Source of the DNA: Cyclobacteriaceae bacterium
GTDB lineage: Bacteria > Bacteroidota > Bacteroidia > Cytophagales > Cyclobacteriaceae
Assembly: GCA_019638255.1 (NCBI GenBank)
Contig: JAHBUD010000004.1
Location: forward strand, 1 to 64,000
Reading direction: 5' to 3'
Length of the DNA stretch: 64,000 nucleotides
In this document: positions 62,329-64,000 of the stretch, one piece after another
Position numbering within the stretch: the first letter of the stretch is position 1
Layout: each line of letters begins with the position of its first letter
Notes under the pieces: model-generated
Database searches by the model: none
What the model was told of the DNA's origin: nothing
The model's input: only the letters and a program-made list of their open reading frames with translations
Program-made: the position numbers and the translations under genes

Positions 62329-62757
62329 TCAACTCTCCGTTTCCTTTGCTGCTTCCGCGGGTTCATCAAAAATCTCAGGAACTTCATTGTGCAGTATGCT
62401 GTACCAGCGAACCAGTTTTTTTATGTCAGAAACATAAACTCTATCCTGGTCGTATTCTGGCAGCACAGCTTTCATAAACGATTTTAATTCGGATGGATCG
62501 GCATCAGCGTCAAGTCCAATATCCTTACCAAATTCTTTGTTCATCTTTACAAGTAAATCACCTAAGGGTATGGTGCCTTCTTTTGTTGTGGTATAAATTG
62601 AAATCTCGCTAAGCACCGATAACTTGTGATGCGCAGTAGCCACAAGTTTTGTTTTGGTGGCATCGAGTGATTCGAGAATTACACCCGACTTTGCCGGTTT
62701 TAATATTTTGTATAATCCACCTTTACCGGACAGGGTTGCTATATCTTCAAGTTTCAT
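62329..62757 (-). CDS. DUF5606 family protein
   Basis: 142 residues, cytosolic. MKLEDIATLSGKGGLYKILKPAKSGVILESLDATKTKLVATAHHKLSVLSEISIYTTTKEGTIPLGDLL is the well-conserved N-terminal domain of DUF5606, nearly always found in Bacteroidetes. The second part has SELKSFMKAVLPEYDQDRVYVSDIKKLVRWYSILHNEVPEIF. Function unknown; the small domain may bind a nucleic acid or a ribosome-associated factor, but that is only a guess. The leader holds repeat copy B. The gene is convergent to fbp. Confidence 0.88.
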   Translation of the reverse strand: MKLEDIATLSGKGGLYKILKPAKSGVILESLDATKTKLVATAHHKLSVLSEISIYTTTKEGTIPLGDLLVKMNKEFGKDIGLDADADPSELKSFMKAVLPEYDQDRVYVSDIKKLVRWYSILHNEVPEIFDEPAEAAKETES

Positions 62758-62781
62758 GTGTTAATATTTATTTTTTGATGG

Positions 62782-62889
62782 TCACATGCCTGCCTGTCGG
62801 CAGACAGGGAATTCGCGTAGCAAGGCTTCCCCACCCAAATTCGCATGCGTATTTAACATGTTGTTGGGTATAGTTTGGTTTATGCTCAT
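62782..62889 (-). CDS. Small leader ORF in copy B (35 residues)
   Basis: ATG at 62889 to TGA at 62782 encodes a peptide starting MSINQTIPNNML, like copy A, then NTHANLGGEALLREFPV and an end contributed by the inserted palindrome (PVCRQAGM). The inserted palindrome keeps the frame open. The DUF5606 ATG lies 24 bases after the TGA. Confidence 0.25.
   Translation of the reverse strand: MSINQTIPNNMLNTHANLGGEALLREFPVCRQAGM
62789..62808. repeat. 20-bp palindromic insertion within copy B
   Basis: CCTGCCTGTCGGCAGACAGG can fold over almost its full length (one mismatch, one T-G pair). In copy A the flanking bases CACATG and GAATTCG are directly joined, so the palindrome looks like a clean insertion. 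Similar GCCTGTCGGCAGGC-type repeats are familiar from Bacteroidota genomes. Confidence 0.6.
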
Positions 62890-62914
62890 TTCATGATTTC
62901 CTTTTATCAGAACG

Positions 62915-62922
62915 CAAAACTA
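62915..62922 (-). promoter_or_regulatory. Possible -7 box of the DUF5606 gene
   Basis: TAGTTTTG on the minus strand fits TAnnTTTG. It lies 158 bases before the ATG at 62757, so the leader repeat would be transcribed. No -33 TTG is seen. Confidence 0.4.
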
Positions 62923-62935
62923 ATATTTTTAATGA

Positions 62936-63529
62936 TTAGCCCCGGAGTGCTGCGCTGATAAAGTCGAGCACCTCATCTTTTCCTGTCTTCTTCTCAGCGG
63001 ATGTTATCAGGATGGGAGGCAACTCTTCCCACTCAACCAGTAATTCCTTTTCGAATTGTTTTTGGTTTTGCAACGCCTGTTGCTTTGAGAGTTTATCGGC
63101 TTTGGTGAAAATTATGGCCAGCGGAATCTCATGAAATCCGACCCACTGTATAAAACTCAGGTCAATGGCTTGAGGCGGAAGGCGCAAGTCAATAAGCACA
63201 AACAGGCAGCTGAGGTTAGCACTTTTTCTGACATAGTCTTCAATGATCCGGCCGAAGCCTGCCTTTTTTTCCTTGCTTACACTGGCCCATCCATACCCGG
63301 GCAAATCCACCAGATACCATGCTTGATTGATAAGATAATGGTTAATGGTTTGCGTTTTTCCCGGTTTCGATGATGTTTTGGCCAACTGCTTCCTGCCCGT
63401 TAACATGTTGATCAGCGAGGATTTACCAACATTTGAACGGCCAATGAAGGCGAATTCAGGCAGCTTTTTTCCCGGCAGTTGTGCAAGGGAAGTTATGCTC
63501 GATACAAAATCAGCCTCCTTAATAATCAT
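62936..63529 (-). CDS. engB: Ribosome biogenesis GTP-binding protein EngB (YihA/YsxC)
   Basis: 197 residues. GTPase motifs: P-loop G30-R-S-N-V-G-K-S37, DLPGYG (75-80), and TKAD (142-145), with the GRSNVGKSSLINMLTGRK start and SxKPGKTQTINHY switch I of the EngB family. The enzyme acts in assembly of the large ribosomal subunit in the cytosol. The gene lies upstream of the DUF5606 gene in the same direction; 178 bases separate them, and the leader repeat with its own promoter box fills most of that gap, so they need not be one transcript. Confidence 0.95.
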   Translation of the reverse strand: MIIKEADFVSSITSLAQLPGKKLPEFAFIGRSNVGKSSLINMLTGRKQLAKTSSKPGKTQTINHYLINQAWYLVDLPGYGWASVSKEKKAGFGRIIEDYVRKSANLSCLFVLIDLRLPPQAIDLSFIQWVGFHEIPLAIIFTKADKLSKQQALQNQKQFEKELLVEWEELPPILITSAEKKTGKDEVLDFISAALRG

Positions 63530-63691
63530 GGTTCTATTTGAAGTAAAGCTTTCACCCCAAAATACTAATAATGTAAGATTTGAGTGCTTTATGGGTAATA
63601 ATTATGTAATTCTAAAAGTGCTTTTTCCTATATTGGCATACTTATTTTTTAGAATCTATAGTTAACGTTAATTGTAAACCTAATTTTTAGC

Positions 63692-64000
63692 ATGTTCAGC
63701 GTCCGGTATGTACTGGTTTTTTTGGCTGTCTCAGGTGTGTTCGCTAAGTGTTTTAGTCAGGATAATAAACAACAGGCTGAGGATTACCTGAAGGTTGCGG
63801 AGTTGATGCGTGAAGGCTCGCAAGCCGATAACGATATCCGTGAAGTGTTGGTAATTGGTGCCGATCTGGATCCAGAGAACCTAACGTTAAATTTCGAGGC
63901 AGGTCGTTACCACCTCATGACCATTCAAAAAGATCTGGCCGTTCAATATTTCATGCGTGTTTACGAACTGGATCCCAACTATCGCTTTCATATCGAATAC
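63692..64000 (+). CDS. TPR-repeat protein, N-terminal part (cut by window edge)
   Basis: Only 103 codons are visible. ATG 63692 starts a signal peptide (VSGVFAKCFSQ, with a Cys near 20 that could carry lipid). After it come helices with TPR spacing: QAEDYLKVAELMREGSQADNDIREVLVIGADLDPENLTLNFEAGRYHLMTIQKDLAVQYFMRVYELDPNYRFHIEY. Bacteroidota OmpA-family proteins with TPR plus PD40 repeats, such as PorE of the type IX secretion machinery, start like this. The OmpA end lies outside, so that identity is only a guess. The gene is divergent from engB. Confidence 0.7.
   Translation, partial: MFSVRYVLVFLAVSGVFAKCFSQDNKQQAEDYLKVAELMREGSQADNDIREVLVIGADLDPENLTLNFEAGRYHLMTIQKDLAVQYFMRVYELDPNYRFHIEY

Larger units (their letters stand above)
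62755..62896 (-). repeat. Leader repeat, copy B (5' of the DUF5606 gene)
   Basis: On the minus strand this begins TCATGAAATGAGCATA and ends TATTAACACATG at the start codon, as copy A (45930-46050) does. It is longer by a near-perfect 20-base palindrome (62789-62808), placed exactly between two bases of the copy A sequence. A small ORF (62782-62889) fills it. A promoter box lies just upstream at 62915-62922, so the element is inside the transcript leader. Confidence 0.65.

Noticed and set aside
62649..62873. 74-codon rightward frame with a CLPVGRQG-like stretch
   Set aside because: The stretch is only the plus-strand reading of the inserted palindrome; the frame runs through the DUF5606 start and the leader repeat.
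1..64000. tRNA, rRNA, CRISPR, transposase or phage genes
   Set aside because: I looked for clover-leaf-like, spacer-repeat and transposase patterns by eye and found none; a covariance search would be needed to exclude a tRNA for certain.

Overview
The window reads as a chromosomal segment of a Gram-negative Bacteroidota bacterium, most likely of the order Cytophagales. The evidence is the dense set of short signal peptides ending in FAQ or AQ, many lipoproteins, families typical of the phylum (DUF5606, DUF4136, DUF2490, DUF4403, receiver-only response regulators, POTRA-less BamA-like barrels), A/T-rich leaders without Shine-Dalgarno sites, and several promoter boxes of the Bacteroidota form TAnnTTTG. 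I saw no rRNA, tRNA, CRISPR array, transposase or phage gene. Taxonomy below the phylum is inference.

Region 1 (about 530-12175) is a sulfatase island. It holds three exported Cys-type sulfatases (active-site motifs CTAGR, CSPTR, CSPTR), an exported lipoprotein formylglycine-generating enzyme with both catalytic cysteines, a lipoprotein HAD phosphatase, an alpha-carbonic anhydrase, a DcaP-like porin, a TetR regulator and a DUF2490 protein. Every enzyme carries an export signal, so sulfate ester cleavage and apparently also sulfatase maturation should take place in the cell envelope.

Region 2 (12186-28557) is envelope housekeeping: a giant AsmA-like protein, a BamA-like barrel, a glycine-zipper protein, a DUF202 protein, a complete RND efflux operon (adaptor, pump, outer-membrane channel) and a QEGLA-motif putative metallopeptidase. 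A broken beta-barrel gene (27353-27947) lies here.

Region 3 (28887-34195) is an anaerobic asparagine/aspartate cassette: a Dcu C4-dicarboxylate transporter, an exported type II asparaginase, an aspartate ammonia-lyase with an unexpected N-terminal signal peptide, and a porin. Together they could turn asparagine into fumarate plus two ammonia outside the cytoplasmic membrane and feed fumarate to the antiporter.

Region 4 (34306-54349) contains ion and stress transport (cation/proton antiporter, MscS channel, AI-2E-type permease), a cluster of DUF4136 lipoproteins, numerous small outer-membrane barrels, an M48 peptidase, and a deletion scar where two facing genes both lost their 3' ends (46193-46573).

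Region 5 (54480-64000) moves to signalling and core metabolism: a PAS/GAF histidine kinase with its receiver, a second AI-2E permease, an enoyl-CoA hydratase, a low-molecular-weight tyrosine phosphatase, aspartate kinase, fructose-1,6-bisphosphatase, a DUF5606 protein, the GTPase EngB and the start of a TPR protein. A repeated leader element with a small ORF precedes two unrelated genes (45930-46050 and 62755-62896) and is one of the most curious non-coding signals. The other leading observations are the exported formylglycine maturation system and the exported aspartase pathway.
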